Counted from the stretch's first letter, positions 16,850 to 26,777 are shown. The stretch is DNA of 64,000 nucleotides from Marinobacterium sedimentorum (GCF_024267675.1 NZ_JALDYX010000003.1:62001-126000); one strand, 5' to 3'. Made by a program: numbers and translations. The notes: generated by a model from the sequence alone, not told the origin.

Positions 16850-18301
16850 TTACTGTTCCAGATCGTACCAACGACGGTAATTCGGCAGACAAATACGATC
16901 GAAATCAGCCTGCATATCGGCTGACCAGTCGCTTTGAGTCGATAGTATATATACAGCTTTATTGGCTTGCTGTACTTCCAACGATACATCAAAAGGCAAA
17001 CTGAGAAAGCGCAGTATCTCCGGCATCTGAAATTGCAGATCTTCCAGTCTAACCAACAGACCCTGCCCATCCGGAAGCGCTTTAAAATGAGATTCAATCA
17101 TCTCGTTCCAGTAACTCCAATACCAGCAGTTACGTGAAAAAGGCGACATATCCCGCCATTCTTGTGCAGTCATCAAGCCAGCTTTGTCGGCATGCAGCCG
17201 ATACTGGGAGTACATCGGTTTGTAATTTTCGGTATACGTTTCCTGCTGCACTTGAGTGGGATAAAGGTCGTTATCCGAGAACCAGCCCCGAGAAAACGTG
17301 GAGTTTATAGTATCGACGGGGTTTCGCAGCAACCAGATAAATTTTGCATTAGGCAGAATATCGTGCAAAACAGGCACCAGATTAGAGAGTTTTTGGTCTG
17401 ATTCCCCGTAAACTAAATCAGGAAATGTATACTGCTCACAATACAGCATCATCAATTCCTGCTTGACTTGCTCGAGACTGATTTCGCGATGACTGTAATT
17501 TGTAGATAGTGCCACAAGCGATAATTTTGGTTCATGCTGACAAATGATGCCTGCATAACGATTCAGGTTTTTGGCGATAGCCGTACTGCCGCTCCGTCCT
17601 GTCCCCAGCACAAAGAACATTTTCTCGCCCAGTTGTTCAGCTGTACAACCGAATGCAAACTTGGCTTTTTCCGTCAGCAAATTGCCACCGTTACCTGCCC
17701 AGCGCCGCTGTTGTTCCAGTTGCTTATAACGGGATATTTCGCGAGTGTTGCTAATTACTGCTGCCCCACTGCTGACAATCGCCAATGCCGGGACGTCTTC
17801 ACTGACGACCGCACCGACACGGATGACGGCGCCCTCGCCGATGGTAACACCGGGCACGATAGTGACATTCATATCAATCCAGACATTTCTACCGATAGTC
17901 ACTGGCTTGTCGACCTGCATATTATCGTAGGGAAGAGCATCCCCCTCGAAACGCGGATGACTGCTGCAGATCGTTACATTACGGCTGATATGGGTGTTGT
18001 CACCGATACATATTCCTCCGCGCGCATCCAGGTAACAGCCTTCGTCAATATGCACGTTATTCCCGACCACCAACCCCCTCGGATATTCAATATGCGCCGC
18101 GCCACTGATGCGGATCCCGGATCCCTTGCTGAACGGCCAGCTAGCCAACTGGTCAGCATAGTGACGCTGCGCCTGATTTTGCAGATGGGATAATATGTCT
18201 GGATTGCGGATTGCATGCAGATAGAGGCCGTGACCCACAAGCTTATCCCAAAGCAGATCGAGCTTGAGTGAGGTTGCCAGTCGATTGATTAGTCCAGCCA
18301 C
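16850..18301 (-). CDS. hexapeptide acetyltransferase-sulfotransferase fusion protein
   Basis: A 483-residue protein of two enzymatic parts. Residues of about 55-190 form a left-handed beta-helix acyltransferase (repeats such as VVGNNVHIDEGCYLDARGGI, IGDNTHISRNVTI, VTIGEGAVIRVGAVVSEDVP). Residues of about 225-480 form a sulfotransferase with the PAPS-binding loop FVLGTGRSGSTAIAKN, a 3'-phosphate segment WLLRNPVDTINSTFSRGW, and RLEDLQF near the end. The GTG start at 18301 is supported by an AGGGAG box about eight bases upstream. It could O-acetylate and sulfate the same glycan in the cytoplasm. No neighbouring gene is tightly linked. No PAPS-synthesis gene is visible. Confidence 0.82.
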   Translation of the reverse strand: MAGLINRLATSLKLDLLWDKLVGHGLYLHAIRNPDILSHLQNQAQRHYADQLASWPFSKGSGIRISGAAHIEYPRGLVVGNNVHIDEGCYLDARGGICIGDNTHISRNVTICSSHPRFEGDALPYDNMQVDKPVTIGRNVWIDMNVTIVPGVTIGEGAVIRVGAVVSEDVPALAIVSSGAAVISNTREISRYKQLEQQRRWAGNGGNLLTEKAKFAFGCTAEQLGEKMFFVLGTGRSGSTAIAKNLNRYAGIICQHEPKLSLVALSTNYSHREISLEQVKQELMMLYCEQYTFPDLVYGESDQKLSNLVPVLHDILPNAKFIWLLRNPVDTINSTFSRGWFSDNDLYPTQVQQETYTENYKPMYSQYRLHADKAGLMTAQEWRDMSPFSRNCWYWSYWNEMIESHFKALPDGQGLLVRLEDLQFQMPEILRFLSLPFDVSLEVQQANKAVYILSTQSDWSADMQADFDRICLPNYRRWYDLEQ

Positions 18302-19081
18302 AATATTATTCTCCCTGTTACGATAGTCAGGTATTCGTGGGACACAGGTACAACCAATAGCAAGATTTTATCCAGTGTACATAGCGATTTTTTGGTCAAT
18401 TCGTGCCCGGCTTTCCAGTCCTCCCAGGCACAGGCTGACACTCTCGTGCCGCTGGGTCCCTGCATCGATAGCCGATCCCCGCTGGCCCCACTAACCACTC
18501 TACCGCCACTTTTTTCGCCGTCTCAACGGCTAACGAGCGTCCCTTCTTGCTGCGCCGTTGGCGTCGCCGTCCTGCTTCGCTGAGTCATTCGGTTCAATCA
18601 ACCGCCCGCGCTGGTACAGCGTCGCAGATAAGAGACAGTCAGCAAGGTTTTCGCATCGAAACCAGTCTGGATCTGCGAGACCGCTACCGCGCTTGAGTAC
18701 ATGTAATGAGACACAGCATACATCTGCACCTTTATTGTACCTGCCGGGATGAGGTGCCCACGCTGGCGTGGCGCTATCCTTATTACGCGCATCCACTTCC
18801 CAAAGATGGAATGTTTTTCTATTGGGCTAAACTACATCGAGTAAGTGGCGCTATCGTGACGTTCAACAGTAGTTGTGAAACTTATTAGGACATCGGTTAC
18901 GAAGCAGCGGTATGATCTTACCCAGCAATCCAAGAGGGTTGAGTCCCCAGCACCTGAGAGGTAAATTATTGAATAACAAAACATATTTTAACGCGTGAAG
19001 AGCCTACGGCTAAGGCTATTATAGCGCACTGGAGATCAACGCAGATTCTGCTTAGTTGACAAAACTAGCAAGGAAAAATTG
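18302..19081. other. gene-poor region, 780 bp
   Basis: The longest gene-free stretch of the window. Overlapping short ORFs run on both strands but none resembles a known family or has a good RBS. Base composition shifts from GC-rich on the left to AT-rich beyond about 18840, where the AT-rich acyltransferase gene follows. A small hairpin around AGCCTACGGCT lies near 19001. It probably spans the border of a transferred segment. Confidence 0.45.
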
Positions 19082-21094
19082 ATGCCACAAAAATACAGGC
19101 CTGACATAGATGGTCTAAGAGCCTTGGCGGTTTTGTCAGTGATTTTTTATCACTTTGGAATTTCCATGTTCAGTGGTGGATATGTCGGAGTCGATATATT
19201 TTTTGTGATCTCTGGTTACCTGATAACAACGATTATCGTGTCCGATATAGACGCAGGAAATTTCACCATATCGAAATTCTATGAGCGTCGATTTCGGCGA
19301 ATATTACCCGCGTTATTAGTCGTTGTCATAGCAAGTCTGGTTGCAGGATATTTTTTACTCTCCCCAACAAGCTTGGCTGACCTTGGAAAAAGTGCCGTCG
19401 CAACAGCTTTATTTTCATCAAATGTTTTATTCTTTTTTGAGTCCGGTTATTTCGACAGCCCCGCTGAACTTAAGCCACTTTTACACACTTGGTCATTGGC
19501 GGTGGAGGAACAGTATTATATTTTCTTTCCAATTCTACTAGCCTTAATTGCCAATCTAGATGAAAAACGCTACTTCAGATGGTTGTTTTTTATGTTGTGT
19601 GTTTCAATTATAATTTGTATCACATATACAAGCAAAAACTCGTCAATCGCATTCTATTGGATTCCCGCCAGAGCTTGGGAATTATTCATTGGAAGCCTCT
19701 TGGCTATAAAAATAATACCGAATACTCATAAGCCATTTCTTTGCGAACTATACTCGCTACTCGGCATCGTATTAATTGGATATAGTATTTATTTTTATTC
19801 AGAAGACACGCGATTTCCTGGATGGGCAGCCTTATTACCAACTATTGGGGCCGCCTTGATTATTTATTCCGGAACAAGTATTCGACCAGTTATCTCTAGG
19901 TTTTTTAGTCTACCCCCGATAGTTTTTGTGGGTTTTATTTCGTACTCGCTGTACCTGTGGCACTGGCCTGTCCTTGTCTATACTAAAATTTTTTTCATAA
20001 AAGAATTGACTTTCTCTGTCATGATAGGGGCTATTTTCGCGACCTTTATCCTGTCGGTTTTTTCCTGGAAGTATATTGAAACACCGTTTCGTAAAAAGAT
20101 TTTTTTTAACGAAAAGAATACGCTCTTCAGTGCTTCAGCAATTGCTTCTATTTCTATTATATTTATCGGCCTCGTTTTGGTATTTAATGAAGGTTATCCT
20201 AAAAGACTGGGGGTTAGCTCTGATTCTTATGCAAAAGACCCTGAATGGCATCATTGGCATACCTGTGAGGATGTGGTCGAAAGATTCAGTTATAATCACG
20301 AACTTTGCAATTTAGGTAGTACACACGAGCAAGTAAAATTTATTTTGTGGGGCGATTCACACGCAAGAGCCTTGGCTTCAGGGGTAAATTCGAGCGCAAG
20401 TCATATGGGGTTGAGAGGCGAAATTGCAACGCGCTCCGCCTGTCCTCCACTGTTAGGTGTAGAGCGATCAGGAAGAGAGTCCTGTAATGATTTCAATCAA
20501 AGAGTTCTTAAGCATATAGCGACTGAACCGACGCTTGAAATTGTTATATTGGCAGCAAGATGGACGCTATCCTCCCAAGGTACACGTTATAAAAATGAAG
20601 CAGGGAACTCAGTTCAACTAGTGGATTTGGAATCTGATGGCACTGGCGAATTATCAAACTTTGAAGTTTTCAAGAAAGGTTTAACAAGAACAATCGAAGA
20701 ATTACAGAAGTTAAATAAAAAAGTATTAATTGTTACTCCGGTACCTGAAGTTGGTTATGATGTCCCCTCCGCTAATGTTGTAACTCATTTAACTGGCCAA
20801 GATATCAACACTGTCATTGCGCCAACTCTGAAGGAGTATCGAGCTAGGTCAGAACAGGCTGCTGCGTTTTTTCGCCAGTTGAAGCAACAAAGGTCTATAG
20901 GTTTAGTCACTCCTGATAGTTATCTGTGCAATACCAGCTATTGCCAAGTATATTTTGAAAATACACCACTTTATCGCGATGACAATCATTTATCGACCTT
21001 TGGGTCAGAATATGTCTCTCAAGCATTTATTGATGCATTTGATGAGTTAGTGAGAAAACCATCCAAAAAAACTCCGCCTATCCGCAATGGCTAA
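19082..21094 (+). CDS. OafA/YrhL-type membrane O-acyltransferase with SGNH domain
   Basis: A protein of about 670 residues. The acyltransferase-3 domain (about 1-365) begins YRPDIDGLRALAVLSVIFYH and has the RRFRRILPAL segment and about ten membrane spans. After a linker comes a periplasmic SGNH-hydrolase-like domain with the nucleophile block ILWGDSHARALASG and the catalytic DDNHLS near the C-terminus. Such proteins O-acetylate surface glycans using an acyl donor from the cytoplasm. ATG at 19082 was preferred to the adjoining TTG; AAGGAAAAA precedes it. The gene is markedly AT-rich with AT-ending codons, unlike every neighbour, which points to recent transfer. Confidence 0.88.
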   Translation: MPQKYRPDIDGLRALAVLSVIFYHFGISMFSGGYVGVDIFFVISGYLITTIIVSDIDAGNFTISKFYERRFRRILPALLVVVIASLVAGYFLLSPTSLADLGKSAVATALFSSNVLFFFESGYFDSPAELKPLLHTWSLAVEEQYYIFFPILLALIANLDEKRYFRWLFFMLCVSIIICITYTSKNSSIAFYWIPARAWELFIGSLLAIKIIPNTHKPFLCELYSLLGIVLIGYSIYFYSEDTRFPGWAALLPTIGAALIIYSGTSIRPVISRFFSLPPIVFVGFISYSLYLWHWPVLVYTKIFFIKELTFSVMIGAIFATFILSVFSWKYIETPFRKKIFFNEKNTLFSASAIASISIIFIGLVLVFNEGYPKRLGVSSDSYAKDPEWHHWHTCEDVVERFSYNHELCNLGSTHEQVKFILWGDSHARALASGVNSSASHMGLRGEIATRSACPPLLGVERSGRESCNDFNQRVLKHIATEPTLEIVILAARWTLSSQGTRYKNEAGNSVQLVDLESDGTGELSNFEVFKKGLTRTIEELQKLNKKVLIVTPVPEVGYDVPSANVVTHLTGQDINTVIAPTLKEYRARSEQAAAFFRQLKQQRSIGLVTPDSYLCNTSYCQVYFENTPLYRDDNHLSTFGSEYVSQAFIDAFDELVRKPSKKTPPIRNG

Positions 21095-21503
21095 TTTTAA
21101 AGATAACTATTTACACTTCGAGCTTATGAAAAATAAGTTTGTTTGGAACCGCTGTCTATAACAGAGAAACTGCGAATAGGTCCCGATCGATTTCTGGCTT
21201 CCAGCGCAAGCGGGTATCAGGACACCGTTTGAAGGCTTGCCGGGGCCTGTCGGAGAAGCGGCAGCGAAGAGACTGGCTTATCCTGGATCCAGGGTGACCA
21301 CTCCTCCGATCAGGTCCGTCGAAAAAGGGAAGCCCGTCTGGGCTACCCCGTGGTAAGCAAAGAGCGATTGCGCTTGTGCCGGCCCTGCTGCTCCCTGAGC
21401 TTGATATTGATACAAAAGTAAACTGTACTAACGTCTGTCGATACAGCAAGCCCCTATTTGATCACCCTGAATCATTACGCATGATTCCAGACGGGATGAC
21501 AGG
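21095..21503. other. gene-poor region, 409 bp
   Basis: No gene recognised. Composition returns from AT-rich to GC-rich around 21170, marking the right edge of the AT-rich segment. A short inverted repeat (AGCCCGTCTGGGCT, near 21329) is present. No insertion-sequence ends found. Confidence 0.45.
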
Positions 21504-22442
21504 ATGCACAACGACCTCCCCTTGGTTTCGATCATCATTCCCGTGTACAACGGTGAGAAGTACATTGGCGAATGCATTCAGAGCGTCGTTGACCAAAGCT
21601 ACCCGAACAAGGAGATTATCGTTGTCGATGACGGCAGCAGTGACCATTCCCGGCAGGTAGTGGAAAGCTTCGGTGGCCAGGTCCATTATTTTTACCAACC
21701 GAATTCGGGGTCGGCAGTGGCTCGCAATACCGGCATCGAACAGGCCAAAGGGCGTTACATAGCGTTCAATGACGGCGATGATCTGTGGTCCCCTGACCGG
21801 CTGCACCAGCAAGTCCGTTTTCTGGAGGAGCATCCGGAGTACGGGGTCGCGACTGGCCGCTTCCAACACGTGGACCAGCACTTCAAACTGAAATCGGCCG
21901 TTCCTGTGGACAGTACTTCTGAGCCGGTGATCAACGAGGCAATGTCCGGGTGGGTTTACCATACCCTGTTCGAGTGTTCCTGGTACCACATCATTGCCGC
22001 CCTCGTTCGCGTTGAGGTGCTCGAAAAGGTCCGTTTCAATCCCGACTTCAGGCGCGGGCAGGATTACGACTTCTGGCTGCAACTGGCGCACCACACCCGT
22101 ATCGCCCAACTGGAGAGTAACTACGCCTATTACCGCAAGAACGAGGAAAGCATCTCTCACAAGCCCCACCTGCGTAATTACCGGGCCGAAATTATGGAGC
22201 ACAACCTGTGTACCCACGGGACAAGCAGCCGTGATGGCCGCTCCATCAGTCAGGGCAAACTCAACCGGCTGTTTTACAATGTCTGGTTCGAATACGGCTA
22301 TGAACTTTTCCTGGCCGGGTGGTATCGCAGGGCGCTGAAAGCCTTCAATATCGCCCGGCGAAAGGCCCCCTTGAGCTTCAGTAGCTACAAGTTCATCGTC
22401 CGCTGCCTGGTGAAACTGCACCAGGATCGCTCACCGGCATGA
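21504..22442 (+). CDS. GT2 family glycosyltransferase
   Basis: A 312-residue GT-A enzyme with SIIIPVYNGEKYIGECIQSV, IIVVDDGSSDHSRQVV, the metal-binding AFNDGDDLWSPDRL and the late RRGQDYDFWLQLAHH, which commonly carries the catalytic base (Asp). The C-terminal 80 residues form a basic helical extension. It would act in the cytoplasm on a surface-glycan precursor. Its stop overlaps the start of the DUF2264 gene by four bases (ATGA), so these two form a transcription unit of their own, separated from other glycan genes. Confidence 0.86.
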   Translation: MHNDLPLVSIIIPVYNGEKYIGECIQSVVDQSYPNKEIIVVDDGSSDHSRQVVESFGGQVHYFYQPNSGSAVARNTGIEQAKGRYIAFNDGDDLWSPDRLHQQVRFLEEHPEYGVATGRFQHVDQHFKLKSAVPVDSTSEPVINEAMSGWVYHTLFECSWYHIIAALVRVEVLEKVRFNPDFRRGQDYDFWLQLAHHTRIAQLESNYAYYRKNEESISHKPHLRNYRAEIMEHNLCTHGTSSRDGRSISQGKLNRLFYNVWFEYGYELFLAGWYRRALKAFNIARRKAPLSFSSYKFIVRCLVKLHQDRSPA

Positions 22443-23857
22443 TCCACAGGCGCGACCTGGAGAAGATCGCCCGCATGCACAAGCAGCTCTGGCATCGAAA
22501 GCTGTTCGGCAAATCCCCTTTCCGTGGTCAGGATGATCTGCTGAAAACCCACTTTGCCGGCCCGAGCAGTGATCCCTGCTCAAGCTTCGAAACCCTGATT
22601 CATTACTTCTGGGACGCCCACCAGCACTATCTGCACAATACCGGCACCCTGGCTTACTACCCGGGTGCCGGCAGCATCTACGGGGCACGCAACGACGGTA
22701 TCGAGGGAGTGACGCGGCTGCTGCCGCTCTGGGCGGCCTACCGTAACGCCCCCCTGGCTGACTCAAAGCTGCGAGCGGCAATGGACGTGCAGATTCTTCG
22801 CGCGCTGGTCAACGGTACTGATCCGGATCACTCCGGCTATTGGGGGGATATAGGCCACCGCTCCACCCTGATCTGCGAGGCGGGGGATATAGCCCTGGCC
22901 GTCTGGCTTATACGGGACAGTCTGTGGCAGCAACTTGCCGATACACAACGACAACGGGTCCTGGCCTGGCTGAAACAGGTCATCGGCAAACAGACCGCCG
23001 ACAACAATTGGCACCTGTTCGTAATCCTGGTGGACAAGATCGTCGAAGCACTCGACGCCAGCCACCGTTTTACCAGTGCCAGCCGCTACCGGAGGATCAA
23101 ATCGTTCTACCGGGGCAACGGCTGCTTTGTCGATGGCGAGGGCGGTATGGTCGACCTGTACAATGCCTGGGCTTTCCACTACAGCCTCTATTGGCTGGAC
23201 AAGATCGACCCCCAGTTTGATCCGCACTTCATCCACGATTCAGTCCGGCAATACGGGGCTTGGTACCAATACCTCTTTAGCGACCATGGGGTCGTCCTTT
23301 TCGGCCGCAGCCTATGTTACCGCATGGCCACCCCAGCCCCACTGCTGATGGCCGCCGAACTCAACCCCCTTGAGTTCCCCTCCGGCATGGCACTAACTGC
23401 TCTGGACAGTTGCTGGCGTTACTTCATCCAGCAGGGAGGGGTACGTCTGGGGCGACCGACCCAGGGGGTTTTTGACGATGACCTGAGATGGCTGGACCCC
23501 TACAGTGGCCCGGCCAGTTCATTCTGGTCCACCCGCTCCCTGGTGATCTTCTATCACCAGTCGCTGTCAATGGATTGGTCCCGGGTCCGACCTGCGCCAC
23601 TGCCCGCCCAGGAGCGTCAGGTCGAAATACAGATCAGTGAAGCCGGACTGCAGCTGGCAACTTATCCCGACAAGAGGTTCAGTCAGGTCATATTCTATGA
23701 TCACCCCTACAGCAGCAGCGAAATAACCCCCAGGCAGCAGTCCCTGCGGGAAAAGCTCAGACAGTGGGCCTATGGGGTCGCCTGCCGCCCGTCCAATAAC
23801 CTGCTCGGACAAGGCTTACGGGAGTTTGACTCCCGGCTGGATGCCTACCGCCGATAA
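22439..23857 (+). CDS. DUF2264-like (alpha/alpha)-barrel protein, possible glycan-active enzyme
   Basis: A 472-residue protein without signal peptide. Residues of about 60-420 resemble the DUF2264 family: YPGAGSIYGARNDGIEGVTR near the start, DNNWHLFVILVDKIVEAL, FVDGEGGMVDLYNAWAFHYS, and GRSLCYRMATPAPLLMAAEL. The pattern of aromatic and acidic residues in helical repeats suggests an (alpha/alpha)6 fold as in uronic-acid-active hydrolases or lyases. The catalytic role is inferred, not shown. Coupling to a glycosyltransferase gene suggests it trims or modifies the same glycan, or works on it in the cytoplasm. Confidence 0.68.
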   Translation: MIHRRDLEKIARMHKQLWHRKLFGKSPFRGQDDLLKTHFAGPSSDPCSSFETLIHYFWDAHQHYLHNTGTLAYYPGAGSIYGARNDGIEGVTRLLPLWAAYRNAPLADSKLRAAMDVQILRALVNGTDPDHSGYWGDIGHRSTLICEAGDIALAVWLIRDSLWQQLADTQRQRVLAWLKQVIGKQTADNNWHLFVILVDKIVEALDASHRFTSASRYRRIKSFYRGNGCFVDGEGGMVDLYNAWAFHYSLYWLDKIDPQFDPHFIHDSVRQYGAWYQYLFSDHGVVLFGRSLCYRMATPAPLLMAAELNPLEFPSGMALTALDSCWRYFIQQGGVRLGRPTQGVFDDDLRWLDPYSGPASSFWSTRSLVIFYHQSLSMDWSRVRPAPLPAQERQVEIQISEAGLQLATYPDKRFSQVIFYDHPYSSSEITPRQQSLREKLRQWAYGVACRPSNNLLGQGLREFDSRLDAYRR

Positions 23858-23942
23858 GCGATCGCAGGTGATGCCCCGGCCCGGCGCCCCCCTTCGCCAC
23901 AACGCCGGTGAACATTCGCTACGGCCCGCATTCTCGGACGGC

Positions 23943-24572
23943 CTAGCCAAACGCCAGCCATACCGCAACACCGAGCATGAGCGACCCCGCCACACGGTTC
24001 ATCAGGCGAATATTCGAGCTGCGCTGCAAAAAGCGGCTGAGAGTTTTTCCGCCCGCGGCATACATCAGCAGACAGCAGAACTCGATCAGCAGAATAATGC
24101 ACAGCAGCACCGCCAGTTGCGGCACCATCCGGTAGTTAGGATCAACAAAGGGTGGCAGCAGCGCGATAAAAAACGCCCAGCCCTTGGGGTTGGATATGGC
24201 CGTGACAAAGCCCTGCAGCGCAAGCTCAATTGCCGTCACGTCATGGGTCGCACCCGACGCAGATAGCGCCATTCGCCCTTTCGAGCGCCACATCTGCACG
24301 CCTATATAGGCCAGATAGGCACCGCCACCCAGGCGCAGCAAATCGAACAACGCCGGATACTGCAGCAGGATGGCTGCGACGCCCAGCACCGAAGCACCGG
24401 CCACCAAACCCACACCCATGAGCTCACCCAGCATCATCCAGAGGGTGCGGCGCAACCCAATACTCATCCCCATGGTCAGCGCCAGCGTCATGCACATGCC
24501 CGGCGTAATAGAGACAAAGAAAAAGGTTGGAATAAAGATCGCGAGCACCGCCAGATTCATAATTCCGTCCAT
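23943..24572 (-). CDS. LysE/RhtB family amino-acid exporter
   Basis: A 209-residue polytopic protein with about six membrane spans. The N-terminal FFFVSITPGMCMTLALTMGM is the LysE signature (the usual xPGP variant reads TPGMC). LGGGAYLAYIGVQMWRS and GFVTAISNPKGWAFFIALLP, with the conserved NPK, follow. The family exports amino acids or related small molecules by proton antiport. The gene stands alone, convergent with the DUF2264 gene. Substrate cannot be predicted. Confidence 0.88.
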   Translation of the reverse strand: MDGIMNLAVLAIFIPTFFFVSITPGMCMTLALTMGMSIGLRRTLWMMLGELMGVGLVAGASVLGVAAILLQYPALFDLLRLGGGAYLAYIGVQMWRSKGRMALSASGATHDVTAIELALQGFVTAISNPKGWAFFIALLPPFVDPNYRMVPQLAVLLCIILLIEFCCLLMYAAGGKTLSRFLQRSSNIRLMNRVAGSLMLGVAVWLAFG

Positions 24573-24831
24573 GAAATACCCTCAGCACAAAAATTGAGCA
24601 CAGAAAACGCCCAGGACAACCATTACCGCGCAGGCGAAGTAGCTCCGGCAACTAGCCGCCGCCCTGAATAACATAGATTGAACAGAATATTTCATCAATG
24701 AGCTGAGAAAGCATCGTTTGCCGCCGGGACCAACTCTGGATAATCTGCACGCCTAAACAGATGCGCGCCAAAACAGTGCGCACAGACAGATCAAGCACCA
24801 CCAAGGTGCATACCATACAGAAGGAAACATC

Positions 24832-25056
24832 ATGCAGATTCAATACTATCCGTTCGACTTCTCCACCAGCCAGAACAAGAACCGTCGCGAAAGCGAACAG
24901 GAATACTTCATGCGCATGGCGCGCGAATTCGAAGCCGCCCGCGCCCTGAAGAGCCGCGAAGAAACCAAGCAGAAGATCAAGGCCGTCTTCACTGCCGCAC
25001 TGAACCTGTTCAAGTTCAAGCGCACTCAGAACCTCGAATCCCTGCTCGGACGTTAA
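24832..25056 (+). CDS. small basic conserved-looking protein of unknown function
   Basis: A 74-residue ORF with a good RBS (AGAAGGAAA) nine bases before ATG. The product is hydrophilic and helical, rich in Lys, Arg and Glu, with no membrane segment: MQIQYYPFDFSTSQNKNR at the start and FTAALNLFKFKRTQNLESLL at the end. Codon use matches neighbouring genes. The opposite strand is also open over 163 codons, but its product looks like a mirror artefact. I do not recognise the family. Confidence 0.55.
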   Translation: MQIQYYPFDFSTSQNKNRRESEQEYFMRMAREFEAARALKSREETKQKIKAVFTAALNLFKFKRTQNLESLLGR

Positions 25057-25458
25057 TCCGATGTCAGCAATCATGCAGCAAAGCCCCAAGACAGAAACAC
25101 CGGGCGGCGCTGCATGAAAACGCAACACACTCGATCCGGACACCCCGGACTGCAGACACCCCAGCTCTAAAGCTCGTTATTTGTGCAGCCTCTCACTGCA
25201 CATTTTCATAAATATGCACAGCCATGCAATAACGCACGCAGTAACTCACTGTGACCGCGTCGCATCCTTACAACGCATTGCCTGCACCGCAAGCCCTCCA
25301 CACAAGCCCCCAGCAATAACGCGCAGCACCTCACAAATCCTGACCATCACGGGCAAACTGAATCCACTTAATGCGGCATACCCTATCGCAGACATCGGCG
25401 AATTTGCCAGGCCAAATGCCGAAGCCCCTGCCTGGCAATTGACGCCGTCATTATTGCC
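25057..25458. other. intergenic region, about 400 bp
   Basis: Nothing firmly recognised. A plus-strand ORF (25181-25486) has an unnatural composition and overlaps the end of apeB, so it is probably not a gene. A repeated TGCA-containing pattern near 25188-25226 is of unknown meaning. Confidence 0.4.
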
Positions 25459-26748
25459 TCAGCCACCCAGCGACGTCTGCACATAAAAGCGGCGCAGCAC
25501 CCGCGACAGGTTCCAGGAGTCCCTCGCACCCGCCATTTCCCGGATAGAGTGCATGGCAAACTGCGGCACGCCTATATCCAGCGCCCTGACTCCAATTTCC
25601 GCCGCAGTAATTGGACCAATGGTACTGCCGCAGGCCATGTCGGTACGCACGACAAAGGACTGCACCGGAACCTCTTCCTGTGCCGCCAGATCACGGAATA
25701 TCGAACTCGTCTCGCTGGTCGTCGCGTAACGCTGGTTGGCATTGACCTTGATAACAGGGCCTGCGTTAAGCAAGGGCCCGTGATTACCATCGTGACGGTC
25801 GGCAAAGTTGGGGTGCACCCCGTGGGCATTGTCCGCAGAAATCAGCATGGAGCGAGCCAGCATCCGCTGCCGCGCCTCGGGCTCTGGCAGCAAGCGTTCG
25901 AGCACGTGGGCCAGCATGGGGCCCTGAGCGCCCGCCGCGCTCATACTGCCCACCTCTTCATGATCGTTACAGACCAGCAGAGCGCCCTGTTCGGTATTAC
26001 TGCCCAGCAATGCATCCAGACCAACAAAGCAGCTTAACAGATTATCCAGACGCGCCGACAACAGGAATTCAGAATCAAGCCCCAGCAAAGCCGGCGCCTG
26101 GGTATCATAAAGTGACAGGTCATAATCCAGTACCTGATCAATCCCGGATACTCCCTGCGCCTCCAGCTCCCGCTTGAGCAGCCCCCTGAAATCCAGTTTA
26201 TCCCCCGCCTGCCCCAGTATCACCGGCAGATAGGTCTGCGCATTAATGGTGCGAGCGGTATGCACCTCCCTGTCCAGATGAATGGCCAGACTGGGTATCA
26301 CTGCAACCGGACGGTCGAAATCCAGCAACGCCTGATCCAGCACCCCGTCAGCCCGACGGTAACTGACCCGCCCTGCAATCGACAGATCGCGATCAAACCA
26401 GGGATTCAGCAGAGCACCGCCATAGACCTCGACACCCAGCTGCAGGTATCCGTTGCGGTGCAGCTCAGGCGCAGGCTTGACCTTGAGACAGGGAGAATCC
26501 GTGTGCGCCCCCACCATGCGCAGACCTGACTCCTCAAGCTTGGCCGCATTCGGCATAACCCAGGCAATAATGGATGAGCCATTACGGGTGGTAAAATAGC
26601 GCCCGCCCTGCTCGAGACTCCAGGCATCCCGCTCCTGCAAACCTGCAAAGCCCGCATGCTCAAGACGCTCAACCATCTGCGCCACCGCATGATAGGGCGT
26701 GCGTGAGGCGCCCAGAAAATCCATCAGCTGCTGATTAAATTGCTGCAT
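25459..26748 (-). CDS. apeB: M18 family aminopeptidase
   Basis: A 429-residue metallopeptidase of usual length for the bacterial M18 family. Zinc ligands are seen in [14 protein letters not shown] (His, about residue 79), [13 protein letters not shown] (the Glu-Glu pair), [11 protein letters not shown] (Asp) and FAMHSIREM (the final His). The enzyme removes N-terminal, preferably acidic, residues from peptides in the cytoplasm. The gene is followed by an FKBP gene transcribed in the same direction from upstream, with 29 bases between them, so they may share a transcript. Confidence 0.93.
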   Translation of the reverse strand: MQQFNQQLMDFLGASRTPYHAVAQMVERLEHAGFAGLQERDAWSLEQGGRYFTTRNGSSIIAWVMPNAAKLEESGLRMVGAHTDSPCLKVKPAPELHRNGYLQLGVEVYGGALLNPWFDRDLSIAGRVSYRRADGVLDQALLDFDRPVAVIPSLAIHLDREVHTARTINAQTYLPVILGQAGDKLDFRGLLKRELEAQGVSGIDQVLDYDLSLYDTQAPALLGLDSEFLLSARLDNLLSCFVGLDALLGSNTEQGALLVCNDHEEVGSMSAAGAQGPMLAHVLERLLPEPEARQRMLARSMLISADNAHGVHPNFADRHDGNHGPLLNAGPVIKVNANQRYATTSETSSIFRDLAAQEEVPVQSFVVRTDMACGSTIGPITAAEIGVRALDIGVPQFAMHSIREMAGARDSWNLSRVLRRFYVQTSLGG

Positions 26749-26777
26749 CCTTCTACCCCTGCTTAATGCGATTACGA

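Noticed and set aside
21156-21449. Possible transposase remnant in the gap before the GT2 gene
   Set aside because: Translated in all frames by eye; no recognisable transposase motif or terminal repeats.
24652-25143. 163-codon minus-strand ORF
   Set aside because: Overlaps the small plus-strand gene, which has a better RBS and more natural composition.
25181-25486. 101-codon plus-strand ORF
   Set aside because: Unnatural composition, no RBS, and it overlaps the end of apeB.
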